DNA of 64,000 nucleotides from an uncultured Pelagibacteraceae bacterium (lineage in GTDB: Bacteria; Pseudomonadota; Alphaproteobacteria; Pelagibacterales; Pelagibacteraceae): the NCBI GenBank assembly GCA_902568975.1, contig CACFSO010000002.1, positions 1-64,000 on the forward strand, written 5' to 3'. Position numbers and translations under genes: made by a program. Below are positions 41,381-52,101 of the stretch, piece by piece (the first letter of the stretch is position 1; each line of letters opens with the position of its first letter). The notes beneath the pieces are model-generated. The model saw only the letters and a program-made list of their open reading frames with translations. It did no database searches and had not been told where the DNA came from.

Positions 41381-41759
41381 GTTTTTCCTCTTGTTTTTGT
41401 TTTTCAGTTAATATTATTGTAAGATTTGAATAAGGTTTCATTATAGGAGCGGCCCTTCCTTTAGCTCTTGGTCTAAATCTTTTCATAACAATTTGTTTTC
41501 CACAATAAGCTTCTTTTATAAATAATTTATCAATATCATATTGAAAGTTATTTTCAGCATTAGCTATAGCTGATGAAATTGTTTTTTTTATATCTTTAGA
41601 TATTCTCTTATCTGAAAAAGATAAATCTCTAATTGCTATATCTGCCTTTTTTCCAACTATGGATTTTAATAAAGGCTTAAGTTTTCTAGTACTAGATCTA
41701 ACGCTTTTATTTATTGATTTAACTAATTTTATATCTTCTTCTTTTTTTTTATTTTTCAT
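41364..41759 (-). CDS. rplV: Ribosomal protein uL22
   Basis: [24 protein letters not shown]. Confidence 0.95.
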   Translation of the reverse strand: MKNKKKEEDIKLVKSINKSVRSSTRKLKPLLKSIVGKKADIAIRDLSFSDKRISKDIKKTISSAIANAENNFQYDIDKLFIKEAYCGKQIVMKRFRPRAKGRAAPIMKPYSNLTIILTEKQKQEEKHGSKS

Positions 41760-41761
41760 AT

Positions 41762-42073
41762 CTATTTTTTACTTTCACTTTTAGTTGCTCCTTCTTCAGC
41801 TTTTGCTTTTTTATCAGCAGGAGTGTGGCCAAAAAATTGTCTACTAGGTGCAAATTCTCCAAATTTATGACCTACCATATCTTCAGATACTGTAATTGGT
41901 ATAAATTTTTTACCATTATAGATTAAAAAGCTGACACCAACAAAATCAGGAATGATTGTTGATTTTCTTGACCATGTTTTGATTGGTTTTCTTTGTGGAT
42001 CATTTTTTTGTTTATCAACTTTTTTGATCAAACTTTCTTCAACAAATGGTCCTTTCCAAACTGATCTTGCCAT
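41762..42073 (-). CDS. rpsS: Ribosomal protein uS19
   Basis: [35 protein letters not shown]. Confidence 0.97.
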   Translation of the reverse strand: MARSVWKGPFVEESLIKKVDKQKNDPQRKPIKTWSRKSTIIPDFVGVSFLIYNGKKFIPITVSEDMVGHKFGEFAPSRQFFGHTPADKKAKAEEGATKSESKK

Positions 42074-42075
42074 AT

Positions 42076-42909
42076 CTAAACTCTTTTCTTCTTTCTTCTT
42101 CTAATAATGAATTTATCTGTTCTTTTATTATCTCTTGTTTTTAATCCTTTTGCTGATTGCCCTTTTGGAGAAACTGGATGTCTACCTCCTGCTGATTTAC
42201 CTTCTCCACCACCATGAGGGTGATCTACTGGATTCATTACAACTCCTCTTGTATGAGGTCTTCTTCCAAGCCATCTTGATCTTCCAGCTTTTCCTATTTT
42301 TATATTTTTTTGATCAGGATTAGATAAAACTCCAATTGTGGCTAATGATCGTGAATCAATTTTTCTAACTTCTCCTGATGTCATTTTAATTATTGAGTAA
42401 TTACCATCAATTCCAGAAATTGTAACAGAAGATCCAGCGGCTCTTGCAATTTTTCCTCCTCCGCCAGGTTGTAGTTCAACATTGTGAATATTTATTCCAA
42501 CGGGTATATCTTTAAGTGGCAAACAATTTCCAATCTTTATTTCAGAGTTAGAGCCGTTTTGAATTTTGTCACCAATTTTTATTTTTTGTGGTGCTAGGTA
42601 ATAAAATCTTTTGCCATCTTCAAATTTAACAAGCATAATATGGCATGATCTATTAGGGTCATATTCCACACGTTCAATTTCACCAACCATATCAAATTTT
42701 TTTCTATAAAAATCTATATTTCTATATTTGTGTTTATGCCCACCACCATGGTTTCTTGATGTAATTCTTCCAAGGTTATTCCGTCCTTTTGAAGCATAAT
42801 TTTTAGAAGTAAGTGATTTATATGGCTTACCCTTCCAAAGATTTTCTCTATTTATCAGAACAGTTCCTCTTGTAGATTTTGTATATGGTTTAAAAGTTTT
42901 TAGGGTCAT
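42076..42909 (-). CDS. rplB: Ribosomal protein uL2
   Basis: [41 protein letters not shown]. Confidence 0.97.
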   Translation of the reverse strand: MTLKTFKPYTKSTRGTVLINRENLWKGKPYKSLTSKNYASKGRNNLGRITSRNHGGGHKHKYRNIDFYRKKFDMVGEIERVEYDPNRSCHIMLVKFEDGKRFYYLAPQKIKIGDKIQNGSNSEIKIGNCLPLKDIPVGINIHNVELQPGGGGKIARAAGSSVTISGIDGNYSIIKMTSGEVRKIDSRSLATIGVLSNPDQKNIKIGKAGRSRWLGRRPHTRGVVMNPVDHPHGGGEGKSAGGRHPVSPKGQSAKGLKTRDNKRTDKFIIRRRKKKRV

Positions 42910-42912
42910 CTG

Positions 42913-43206
42913 TTAAATACCTGTTGTAAGGTCAATATTTTGGCCTTTTTTTAAGGTTATTATTGCTTTTTTATATCCTTTTATTGAAACCTTTCTTCCT
43001 CTTGTTATCTTTATTTTTCTTTTTTTATTAATAATATTAATTTTAGTAACATTTACTTTAAAAATTTTCTCTATACTTTTTTTAAGATTTTTTTTATTAG
43101 CTTTTTTTGGAACTTTAAAAACAATCTTGTTAAGTGAAGATAAATTTGTAGATTTTTCAGTTATTACAGGAAATAAAATTTTATCAAATAAATGTACTTT
43201 ATTCAT
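42913..43206 (-). CDS. rplW: Ribosomal protein uL23
   Basis: LFDKILFPVITEKSTNLSSLNKIVFKV. Confidence 0.95.
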   Translation of the reverse strand: MNKVHLFDKILFPVITEKSTNLSSLNKIVFKVPKKANKKNLKKSIEKIFKVNVTKINIINKKRKIKITRGRKVSIKGYKKAIITLKKGQNIDLTTGI

Positions 43207-43829
43207 TATGAATATCTCTTTTCTAATTCTTTAATTGCAGTTTCTGTAAAAATTAATTTTTTATATTTAACAATATCAAAAGCACTAAAATGGTTTATGT
43301 CTGTAACTTTAACATTTGGTATATTTCTTATTGATCTATGTATTTTTTCTTTTGAAGATTTATCTAATATAAATAATGAATTAATTGCTTGAAATTTTTT
43401 TAAAATAATATTCATTTCTTTAGTTTTATTAATCTCTTTCTTAAAATCATCAAATACAATTAAATTATTTAATTTATTTTTCTCAGTTATCAAAGATGAA
43501 ATGCTTTTCTTTTTTTCACTTTTATTTAATTTTCTAATTTTATAGTTTGATTGACCTTTAGGACCATGTGCAACACCACCACCAACAAAAATTGGTGCTT
43601 TTCTGCTAGCATGTCGTGCATTTCCTGTTCCTTTTTGTGCATAAATTTTTGCAGTTGAGCCAATTATTTCATTTTTTTGTTTAGTTTTACTTTTCCTTGA
43701 TTTGTAATTTGCATTTGTTTTATATAATACATTGCTAACTAATTGTTTATTCACTTTTGATAAAAAAATTTTATCTAAAACTTCAATTGATTCTTTTTTT
43801 CCATCAATATTTATTTTTTCAATTTTCAT
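43206..43829 (-). CDS. rplD: Ribosomal protein uL4
   Basis: KIYAQKGTGNARHASRKAPIFVGGGVAHGP. Confidence 0.96.
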   Translation of the reverse strand: MKIEKINIDGKKESIEVLDKIFLSKVNKQLVSNVLYKTNANYKSRKSKTKQKNEIIGSTAKIYAQKGTGNARHASRKAPIFVGGGVAHGPKGQSNYKIRKLNKSEKKKSISSLITEKNKLNNLIVFDDFKKEINKTKEMNIILKKFQAINSLFILDKSSKEKIHRSIRNIPNVKVTDINHFSAFDIVKYKKLIFTETAIKELEKRYS

Positions 43830-44540
43830 TTATTTTTTCTTTTTGTCTGGTATTTTTTTTTGTTTTTCAAGAACTTCGATTTTTTCAGGTATTGTAAGTT
43901 TTTGAATATTTTTGGCTGATTTTTTGACTAAGATTTTTGAGTTTTTAGATCCAGGTATAGAACCTTTTAAGTATAACAAGTTATTTTCTGTATCTGTTTT
44001 GATTATCTCTAAATTTTGAATAGTTCTTAATTTATTGCCCATTTGCCCTGCCATTTTTTTTCCTTTGAAAACTTTTCCTGGGTCTTGTCTTTGACCAGTA
44101 GACCCATGAGACCTATGAGAGACAGAAACGCCATGGGAAGCTCTTAAACCGCTAAAATTATGCCTTTTCATAACTCCTGCAAAACCTTTTCCAATAGTTT
44201 TTGATTTTACATCAACAAATTTTATATCTTTAAAAATCTCTAAACCTAATTCATTACCTTCTTTATAGTTATCTAAACTTTTGACTTTAAATTCTTTTAA
44301 AATCTTTTTAGCTTCAGTTTTTCTTTTAGAAAAATAACCCTTCATTGCTTTATTTAATTTTGAATTTTTTATATTTTCAAAGCCTATTTGAATTGCTTGA
44401 TATCCTCTTTTTTCCTTATTTATTAACTGAATTATTCTTCCTTTCTCCATTTTAATAATAGTAACTGGAACTGATTGACCGGTTTTATAAAACTCTCTTG
44501 ACATACCAATTTTCTTTCCAATTAAAGCAATCTCGGTCAT
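43830..44540 (-). CDS. rplC: Ribosomal protein uL3
   Basis: ALIGKKIGMSREFY; SHRSHGSTGQRQDPGKVFKGKKMAGQMG. Confidence 0.96.
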   Translation of the reverse strand: MTEIALIGKKIGMSREFYKTGQSVPVTIIKMEKGRIIQLINKEKRGYQAIQIGFENIKNSKLNKAMKGYFSKRKTEAKKILKEFKVKSLDNYKEGNELGLEIFKDIKFVDVKSKTIGKGFAGVMKRHNFSGLRASHGVSVSHRSHGSTGQRQDPGKVFKGKKMAGQMGNKLRTIQNLEIIKTDTENNLLYLKGSIPGSKNSKILVKKSAKNIQKLTIPEKIEVLEKQKKIPDKKKK

Positions 44541-44542
44541 AA

Positions 44543-44851
44543 TTAAATTTTTATCTCCACATCAACTCCGGATGCTAGATCTAACTTCATTAATGCTTCT
44601 ACTGTTTGTGGAGTTGGTTCTATTATATCTATCAATCTTTTATGTGTTCTAGTTTCAAATTGTTCTCTACTTTTTTTATCAATATGAGGAGATCTTAATA
44701 CAGTATATCTCTCTATTTTAGTTGGTAATGGAATTGGACCTTTAATATTTGCACCAGTTCTTTTAACTGTATTAACGATTTCCTCAGTAGATTGATCTAA
44801 AACTTTATTATCATATGCTCTCAATTTTATTCTAATATTTTGTTTTTCCAT
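44543..44851 (-). CDS. rpsJ: Ribosomal protein uS10
   Basis: [46 protein letters not shown]. Confidence 0.97.
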   Translation of the reverse strand: MEKQNIRIKLRAYDNKVLDQSTEEIVNTVKRTGANIKGPIPLPTKIERYTVLRSPHIDKKSREQFETRTHKRLIDIIEPTPQTVEALMKLDLASGVDVEIKI

Positions 44852-44853
44852 AA

Positions 44854-46929
44854 TTAACCTGTCTTCTTGGTAACCTCATCTTGTACATTTTGTGGTACTT
44901 TATCGTAATGATCAAAAAACATAGAATATTGAGCTCTGCCTTGTGACATAGATCTTAAACTATTTATATAACCAAACATATTCGCTAATGGCACCATTGC
45001 TGTAATGACTGTAGCGTTACCTCTTTGCTCTTGTGTATTAATTTGACCTCTTCTGCTATTTAAGTCTCCAATCACATCACCCATATAATCTTCGGGTGTT
45101 ACTACCTCAACTCTCATAACTGGTTCAAGTAATTTTAAGGTTCCTCTTGAACAAGCTTCTTTAAAACATTGTCTGGAAGCAAGTTCAAATGCAAGTACGC
45201 TAGAGTCAACATCGTGATGTAATCCATCAAGAATGGTTACCTTATAATCAATTATAGGAAATCCAGCTAAAATTCCACCATCTGCTATTGTTTCAATTCC
45301 TTTTTCTACTCCTGGAATAAATTCTTTAGGAATTGAACCACCTTTAATTTTACTTTCAACTTCTCTACCTTTTCCAGGTTCTAAGGGTTCTACAGATAAT
45401 TTCACTCTTGCAAATTGACCAGCTCCTCCGCTTTGTTTTTTATGTGTATAGTCAAATTCTGCTGAACTTAAAATTGTTTCACGATATGCTACTTGTGGAG
45501 CTCCTATATTAGCTTCTACCTTAAATTCTCTTTTCATTCTATCTACAATTATATCCAAATGTAATTCACCCATCCCTTTAATAATTGTTTGTCCCGATTC
45601 TTCATCTGTAGTTACTCGAAATGATGGATCTTCTTTAGCTAATCTTCCTAGTGCTTCGCCCATCTTCTCCTGATCACCTTTAGTTTTAGGTTCTACTGCT
45701 ATCTCTATTACTGGATCAGGAAATTCCATTGGTTCTAACAAAACAGGAAATTCTTCATTTGAAAGTGTATGACCAGTTATAGTATTTTTTAATCCAGCTA
45801 AAGCTACTATATCTCCTGTATTAGCTTCTTTAATATCTTCTCTAGAGTTGGCATGCATTAACAACATTCGGCCGACTCTTTCTTCTTTATCTTTTGATGT
45901 ATTATAAATTCCTGTGCCTGACTTGATTGTTCCTGAATATATTCTGATAAATGTTAAAGAACCAACAAAAGGATCGTTTGCAACCTTAAATGCAAGAGCA
46001 GAAAAGGGAGCTTTATCATCAAACTTCATCTCTAATTCTTCATCTGATCCTGGCTTGGTACCATTTATAGATCCAATATCTTGTGGACTTGGAAGATAAT
46101 CTACAACTGCATCTAATAATGGTTGAACACCTTTATTTTTAAATGCTGATCCTGTTAAAACTGGTACAAAATCAAATTTTAAACAACCTTTTCTTATACA
46201 GTTTTTAAGATCATTTTCAGAAATATCCTTACCATTTAGATAGTCTTCCATTAATTTTTCATCTTGCTCAACTGCTAATTCTACTAATTCTTGACGGTAT
46301 TTCTTTGCATTTTCTTTTAAATCTTCGGGAATATCAGTGATTTCGAATTCTGCACCTAAGGTTTCATCTTTCCAAACTACTGCTTTCATTTTAATTAGGT
46401 CAACCACTCCCTTCAAAGAAGACTCGATACCAATGGGAATCTGAGTGACCAAGGGTTTAGCACCTAATCTTTCTTTGATCATATCTACACACATTAAAAA
46501 ATTTGCACCAGTTCTATCTAATTTATTTATGAAACAAATTCTTGGTACTTTATATTTATCAGCTTGTCTCCAAACTGTTTCAGATTGTGGTTCTACACCA
46601 GCAACACCATCAAACACTGCAACAGCTCCATCAAGTACTTTTAATGATCTCTCTACTTCAATTGTAAAATCTACATGCCCAGGTGTATCTATAATATTAA
46701 TTCTATGATCTCTCCAAAAACAAGTTGTAGCTGCAGAAGTAATCGTAATTCCTCTCTCTTGCTCTTGCTCCATCCAATCCATTGTTGCAGCACCATCATG
46801 TACTTCACCAATTTTATGACTTTTGCCGGTATAATATAATATTCTTTCAGTGGTTGTGGTTTTGCCTGCATCTATATGAGCCATGATCCCAATATTTCTA
46901 TATTTATTTAAATTATGAGTTCTTGGCAT
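44854..46929 (-). CDS. fusA: Elongation factor G
   Basis: [41 protein letters not shown]. Confidence 0.98.
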   Translation of the reverse strand: MPRTHNLNKYRNIGIMAHIDAGKTTTTERILYYTGKSHKIGEVHDGAATMDWMEQEQERGITITSAATTCFWRDHRINIIDTPGHVDFTIEVERSLKVLDGAVAVFDGVAGVEPQSETVWRQADKYKVPRICFINKLDRTGANFLMCVDMIKERLGAKPLVTQIPIGIESSLKGVVDLIKMKAVVWKDETLGAEFEITDIPEDLKENAKKYRQELVELAVEQDEKLMEDYLNGKDISENDLKNCIRKGCLKFDFVPVLTGSAFKNKGVQPLLDAVVDYLPSPQDIGSINGTKPGSDEELEMKFDDKAPFSALAFKVANDPFVGSLTFIRIYSGTIKSGTGIYNTSKDKEERVGRMLLMHANSREDIKEANTGDIVALAGLKNTITGHTLSNEEFPVLLEPMEFPDPVIEIAVEPKTKGDQEKMGEALGRLAKEDPSFRVTTDEESGQTIIKGMGELHLDIIVDRMKREFKVEANIGAPQVAYRETILSSAEFDYTHKKQSGGAGQFARVKLSVEPLEPGKGREVESKIKGGSIPKEFIPGVEKGIETIADGGILAGFPIIDYKVTILDGLHHDVDSSVLAFELASRQCFKEACSRGTLKLLEPVMRVEVVTPEDYMGDVIGDLNSRRGQINTQEQRGNATVITAMVPLANMFGYINSLRSMSQGRAQYSMFFDHYDKVPQNVQDEVTKKTG

Positions 46930-46935
46930 AATATT

Positions 46936-47406
46936 TTACCATCTAAAATGTGCAAAAGCTTTATTTGACTCTGCCATTCTGTGTGTATCCTCTTTTTTTT
47001 TAATTGCTGAACCTCTGTTTTGATAAGCATCATAAATTTCATTAAAAATCTTATCAGACATTTTCTTATCTTTTCGTTTTCTTGAAGCGTCAATTAACCA
47101 TCTTAAAGCTAAAGCTTGAGATCTTTTTTGTTTTACTTCTACGGGAACTTGATAGGTTGCACCTCCAACTCTCCTAGATCTTACTTCTACGGTAGGTTTA
47201 ATATTATTTATAGCTTCATTAAAAATATTTATTGGTTCTTCTTTTGATTTAGTTTTTATTTTATCAATAGCATCATAAACAATTTTTTCAGCTATTGTTT
47301 TTTTACCATCATACATTATAGAATTAATCAATTTTGGAATTATTAAAGATTTATATTTTGGATCAACAATAGGAATTTTTTTTGGAGCTCTTCTTTTTCT
47401 TGACAT
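46936..47406 (-). CDS. rpsG: Ribosomal protein uS7
   Basis: MSRKRRAPKK; RRVGGATYQVPVEV. Confidence 0.97.
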   Translation of the reverse strand: MSRKRRAPKKIPIVDPKYKSLIIPKLINSIMYDGKKTIAEKIVYDAIDKIKTKSKEEPINIFNEAINNIKPTVEVRSRRVGGATYQVPVEVKQKRSQALALRWLIDASRKRKDKKMSDKIFNEIYDAYQNRGSAIKKKEDTHRMAESNKAFAHFRW

Positions 47407-47408
47407 TT

Positions 47409-47780
47409 TTATTTACCTTTTTTTGCTCCATACTTGGATCTCTGTTGTTTTCTTGAGGTTACACCCTGTGTATCTAAATTACCTCTTAGAATATGATATC
47501 TAACGCCAGGTAAATCTTTAACACGTCCTCCTCTAATCAATACCACTGAGTGTTCCTGCAAATTATGTCCTTCGCCTGGAATATATGAAGTTACCTCGTG
47601 ACCATTTGACAGTCTAACTCTTGCTACCTTTCTTAGTGCTGAATTTGGTTTTTTTGGAGTTGTCGTATAAACTTTTACGCATACTCCTCTTTTTTGTGGA
47701 GATTTTTCTAGTGCTGGGACCTTATCTCTTGATTTAGGTCTTTTTCTTTTTTTTTTCAACAATTGGTTAATAGTAGGCAT
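47409..47780 (-). CDS. rpsL: Ribosomal protein uS12
   Basis: [34 protein letters not shown]; start adjusted from 47861. Confidence 0.97.
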   Translation of the reverse strand: MPTINQLLKKKRKRPKSRDKVPALEKSPQKRGVCVKVYTTTPKKPNSALRKVARVRLSNGHEVTSYIPGEGHNLQEHSVVLIRGGRVKDLPGVRYHILRGNLDTQGVTSRKQQRSKYGAKKGK

Positions 47781-47837
47781 AATTTTATAATTTATTTTTT
47801 TAGTGAAATTGACTGTCTGAATTGTTATGGCAGCGTT

Positions 47838-47853
47838 TAGTACTAAAGTACTA
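47838..47853 (-). other. Perfect inverted repeat in rpsL leader
   Basis: TAGTAC-TAAA-GTACTA between candidate promoter and rpsL start. Confidence 0.5.
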
Positions 47854-47876
47854 CATTCCAACCAAAAAATATCGCC

Positions 47877-47904
47877 AAATTACTACAGAAATCATAATTG
47901 TCAA
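47877..47904 (-). promoter_or_regulatory. Candidate promoter for the str operon (rpsL-rpsG-fusA)
   Basis: Minus strand TTGACA - 16 nt - TAATTT within the 155-nt rpoC/rpsL gap. Confidence 0.5.
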
Positions 47905-47935
47905 ATTATAATGATCTAATGATTAAGTAAAATTG

Positions 47936-50900
47936 CTATTGATTTACTTGACTTTCTGAGACTTCTAAGTTTTGTTGTTCTGATAAATACTTTTGATCGT
48001 CTTTTATTGCTTTTTTGTTCCAAGAATTTTTAATATTACCTGTTCCTGCTGGAACTAATCTGCCAACAATTACATTTTCTTTTAATCCATGTAATTTATC
48101 AACTTTTCCTCTTATTGCAGCGTCAGTAAGTACACGTGTAGTTTCCTGGAAAGAAGCAGCAGAAATAAATGACTCGGTTTGCAAAGAGGCTTTAGTTATA
48201 CCCATCATTACTCTTTCTCCAATTGCTAATTTTTTTCCTTCAGTTTTTAATGCCTCATTAATTTCTTCAAATTTTAATTTATCTATAATTTCTCCTGGTA
48301 AAAGTTTGGAGTCCCCAGATTCTTTTACTTCAATTTTTTTTAACATTTGCCTTAGTATAACTTCAATATGTTTGTCGTTTATAATTACTCCTTGTAATCT
48401 ATAAACTTCTTGAACTTGGTTAACAAAATATTCAGTTAATTCCTCGATTCCCAAAATTCTCAAAATATCATGTGGTAATGGTTGGCCATCTAATAAATAT
48501 TCTCCTTTTTTAATTTTTTCTCCTTGATTAAAATTGATATGTTTGCCCTTTGGTATTAAGTATGTTGAAGTTTCACCTTTATCTGATTCTATTGTAACTC
48601 TTTGTTTTCCTCTTACTTCTTTACCAAAAATTACTTTCCCGTCATTTTCAGCAATTATTGCACTATCTTTAGCTTTTCTTGCTTCAAACAGTTCAGCTAC
48701 TCTTGGCAAACCACCTGTTATATCTTTTGTCTTTGATGTTTCTTTAGGAAGTCTTGCAATTACATCTCCTGCAAAAATTTTTTGACCATCTTTAACTGAT
48801 AAGATTGAGTCAGGAACTAAATAATACCTAGCCTCATTATCATCTGCTTTTTTTATTACATTTCCTTTTTCATCTCTTAATGTAATTCTTGGTTTTAAAT
48901 CTGTATTTTTAGATTGTGTCTTCCAATCGATAACTGTTTTAGTTGAAATTCCAGTAGCATCATCCATAGTTTCAGCCAATGAAACTCCATCTATTAAATC
49001 AACATAATTTACTATACCACTTGTTTCAGCAATTACTGGTGTTGTATACGGATCCCATTCACAAATTTTAGTATTTTTTTTAATCTTATCTCCGTTTTTT
49101 TTAAATAATTTAGATCCATATGGAATTTTATATATTGCTAATTGTAATCCATTATCATCTTCGATTAATAATTGAGTATTTCTACCCATAACAACTAAAT
49201 TTTTTTTTGAATCTTCAATTAAATTAGTATTAACTATTTTTAAAATACCTTCTGAATTAGTAACTATTTGAGAATCTTGTTTTATAGATGCTGTTCCACC
49301 AACGTGGAAAGTTCTCATGGTTAACTGAGTTCCTGGCTCGCCAATAGATTGTGCTGAGATCATTCCTATAGCTTCCCCTACATTTACCATAATTCCTCTT
49401 GATAAATCTCTTCCATAGCAAGTAGAACACACTCCTTCTTTTAGACTACACATGATTACTGAAAAAACATTTATCACTTTAACTCCAGCAGCATCGATTT
49501 TTTCACATGCTGCTTCATCTATCATTGATAATTTCTTAATTATTACTTCGCCTGTAATAGGATTTTTAATGTCTGAGGCCGCAACCCTGCCTAAAGATCT
49601 TTCTGATAGACTAACTATTACATTTCCACCTTCAATTATTTCAGACAATTTAATATGTCCAGGATTTTCACATTTTTTACTTGTAATTGTTAAGTCTTGA
49701 GCCACATCACATAATCTTCTTGTCAAATAACCAGAATTTGCAGTTTTTAAAGCTGTATCTGCTAAACCTTTTCTAGCACCATGTGTAGAATTGAAATATT
49801 CCAATGCTGTCAAGCCTTCTTTAAAATTTGATGTTATCGGAGATTCTATAATTTCTCCAGATGGTTTTGCTATTAGTCCTCTCATTCCTGCTAGCTGTTT
49901 CATTTGTGCAGCTGATCCTCTTGCTCCACTATCAGCCATCATAAATACTGAGTTAATTTTTAAACCATCTTTTGTTACCTCCGTTGCAGAAATTCTTTTC
50001 ATCATCTCATTCGCAACCTTATCTGTACATTTAGACCACGCATCTACAACTTTATTATATTTTTCACCTCTAGTAATTAAGCCTTCGGAATATTGGTTTT
50101 CATATTCAGAGATTAGTTTCTTCGTTTCTTCAATTAATTGTTGTTTATTATCAGGTATTACAAGATCATCTTTTCCAAAAGAAATTCCTGCTTTAAAAGC
50201 ATGTTTAAAACCTAAATCTTTAAGTTTATCGCAAAATATTACCGTATTTTTCTGTCCAGAGAATCTAAAAACGTGATCAATTATCTCCGAAACTACTTTT
50301 TTCGGAAGCAATCTATCTATAAGAGAAAATTTATTATTGATATTTTTAGGAATTAAATTTGCCAATAAAAATCTTCCGGCTGTACTTATATGTTTTTCAA
50401 ACTTTTTTTCCCCATTTTCGTCTATAGTTTCAAATCTGGATACTATTCTTGAATGAACCTTTATTTGTCCAATTTCTAAAGCATGTTCTATTTCAGATGT
50501 ATTAACAAAATATCCATCTATTTTATCCTTTTGATATGGTTGTTGTGAAAGATAATATATTCCTAATATCATGTCTTGGCTTGGTACTATTATTGGTTTA
50601 CCATTTGATGGACTAAGAATATTATTTGTGGACATCATTAATACCCTTGCTTCTAATTGAGCTTCTAAACTTAATGGAATATGAACAGCCATTTGATCTC
50701 CATCAAAATCAGCATTAAAAGCTGCACAAGTTAAAGGGTGTAATTCTATTGCATCACCTTCTATAAGTTTAGGTTCAAACGCTTGAACTCCTAGCCTATG
50801 AAGAGTTGGAGCTCTATTCAATAATACAGGATGTTCTCTTACTATTAATTCTAAAGCATCCCAAACTTCATTTTTTTCTTTTTCAACTAATTTTTTTGCT

Positions 50901-52099
50901 TGTTTGATGGTAGATGCTAGTCCTAATTTATTTAATCTTGCGTATAAAAAAGGCTTAAATAATTCTAAAGCCATTTTTTTTGGAAGACCGCATTCATGTA
51001 ATTTAAGATCAGGGCCAACTACAATTACTGATCTACCAGAATAATCTACTCTTTTACCTAGCAAGTTTTGTCTAAATCTACCTTGTTTTCCTTTTAGCAT
51101 TTCTGCTAATGATTTAAGTGGTCTTTTTCCAGTACCTGTAATTACCCTGCCTCTTCTACCATTATCAAATAATGCATCAACCGACTCTTGCAGCATTCTT
51201 TTTTCATTTCTAACTATTATGTCGGGTGCTTTTAAATCTATTAATCTTTTTAACCTGTTGTTTCTATTTATTACTCTTCTATAAAGATCATTTAGATCTG
51301 AAGTTGCAAATCTACCTCCATCTAATGGAACTAAAGGTCTTAATTCAGGTGGAATTACTGGGATAGTTGTTAATATCATCCACTCTGGTTTATTACCAGT
51401 TTCTATAAAAGACTCTACTAATTTGAGTCTTTTAATTGCTCTTTCTTCGGCCACTTTGGATTTTGTCTCCTTAATTGCCTTAGTAAGATTTGCTTTTTCT
51501 TCTTCTAGATTTATTGATTTTAAAATTTCTAATATAGCTTCAGCACCTATTCCAGCAGTAAAAGATTCTTCTCCATATTGATCTTGGTATTTAATTAAAT
51601 CTTCTTCATTTAAAAGTTGATTTTTCTTTAAACCAGTTAATCCTGGCTCAATTACAATAAAATTTTCAAAGTAAAGAACTCTTTCAACTTCTTTAAGTTT
51701 CATATCAATTGCCAAAGAAATTCTACTAGGTAATGATTTTAAAAACCATATATGTGCGACAGGAGTTGCTAAATTAATATGACCCATTCTTTCTCTTCGA
51801 ACATTTGATTTGGTAACTTCTACACCACATTTTTCACATATAATGCCTCTGAATTTCATTCTTTTATATTTTCCACATAAACACTCGTAGTCTTTGATTG
51901 GACCAAAAATCCTTGCGCAAAAAAGACCATCTTTTTCTGGTCTAAAAGTTCTATAGTTAATAGTTTCTGGTTTTTTTATTTCCCCGTATGTCCATGATTT
52001 AATTTTTTCTGGACTAGCTAAAGTAATTTTTATGCTATTAAAATTTTGAGCTTCTGAAATTTCAGAGCTTTTAAATAATTCAGTTAATTCTTTTTTCAT
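47936..52099 (-). CDS. rpoC: RNA polymerase beta' subunit
   Basis: [39 protein letters not shown]. Confidence 0.98.
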   Translation of the reverse strand: MKKELTELFKSSEISEAQNFNSIKITLASPEKIKSWTYGEIKKPETINYRTFRPEKDGLFCARIFGPIKDYECLCGKYKRMKFRGIICEKCGVEVTKSNVRRERMGHINLATPVAHIWFLKSLPSRISLAIDMKLKEVERVLYFENFIVIEPGLTGLKKNQLLNEEDLIKYQDQYGEESFTAGIGAEAILEILKSINLEEEKANLTKAIKETKSKVAEERAIKRLKLVESFIETGNKPEWMILTTIPVIPPELRPLVPLDGGRFATSDLNDLYRRVINRNNRLKRLIDLKAPDIIVRNEKRMLQESVDALFDNGRRGRVITGTGKRPLKSLAEMLKGKQGRFRQNLLGKRVDYSGRSVIVVGPDLKLHECGLPKKMALELFKPFLYARLNKLGLASTIKQAKKLVEKEKNEVWDALELIVREHPVLLNRAPTLHRLGVQAFEPKLIEGDAIELHPLTCAAFNADFDGDQMAVHIPLSLEAQLEARVLMMSTNNILSPSNGKPIIVPSQDMILGIYYLSQQPYQKDKIDGYFVNTSEIEHALEIGQIKVHSRIVSRFETIDENGEKKFEKHISTAGRFLLANLIPKNINNKFSLIDRLLPKKVVSEIIDHVFRFSGQKNTVIFCDKLKDLGFKHAFKAGISFGKDDLVIPDNKQQLIEETKKLISEYENQYSEGLITRGEKYNKVVDAWSKCTDKVANEMMKRISATEVTKDGLKINSVFMMADSGARGSAAQMKQLAGMRGLIAKPSGEIIESPITSNFKEGLTALEYFNSTHGARKGLADTALKTANSGYLTRRLCDVAQDLTITSKKCENPGHIKLSEIIEGGNVIVSLSERSLGRVAASDIKNPITGEVIIKKLSMIDEAACEKIDAAGVKVINVFSVIMCSLKEGVCSTCYGRDLSRGIMVNVGEAIGMISAQSIGEPGTQLTMRTFHVGGTASIKQDSQIVTNSEGILKIVNTNLIEDSKKNLVVMGRNTQLLIEDDNGLQLAIYKIPYGSKLFKKNGDKIKKNTKICEWDPYTTPVIAETSGIVNYVDLIDGVSLAETMDDATGISTKTVIDWKTQSKNTDLKPRITLRDEKGNVIKKADDNEARYYLVPDSILSVKDGQKIFAGDVIARLPKETSKTKDITGGLPRVAELFEARKAKDSAIIAENDGKVIFGKEVRGKQRVTIESDKGETSTYLIPKGKHINFNQGEKIKKGEYLLDGQPLPHDILRILGIEELTEYFVNQVQEVYRLQGVIINDKHIEVILRQMLKKIEVKESGDSKLLPGEIIDKLKFEEINEALKTEGKKLAIGERVMMGITKASLQTESFISAASFQETTRVLTDAAIRGKVDKLHGLKENVIVGRLVPAGTGNIKNSWNKKAIKDDQKYLSEQQNLEVSESQVNQ

Positions 52100-52101
52100 A
52101 T

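Noticed and set aside
46689-47093. Minus-strand ORFs 46689-46871 and 46908-47093
   Set aside because: Alternative frames inside fusA and rpsG.
48015-50276. Several plus-strand ORFs opposite rpoC (48015-48404, 48534-48785, 49452-49700, 49791-50276)
   Set aside because: Antisense to a strongly conserved gene; Ser/Phe/Ile-rich translations typical of shadow ORFs.
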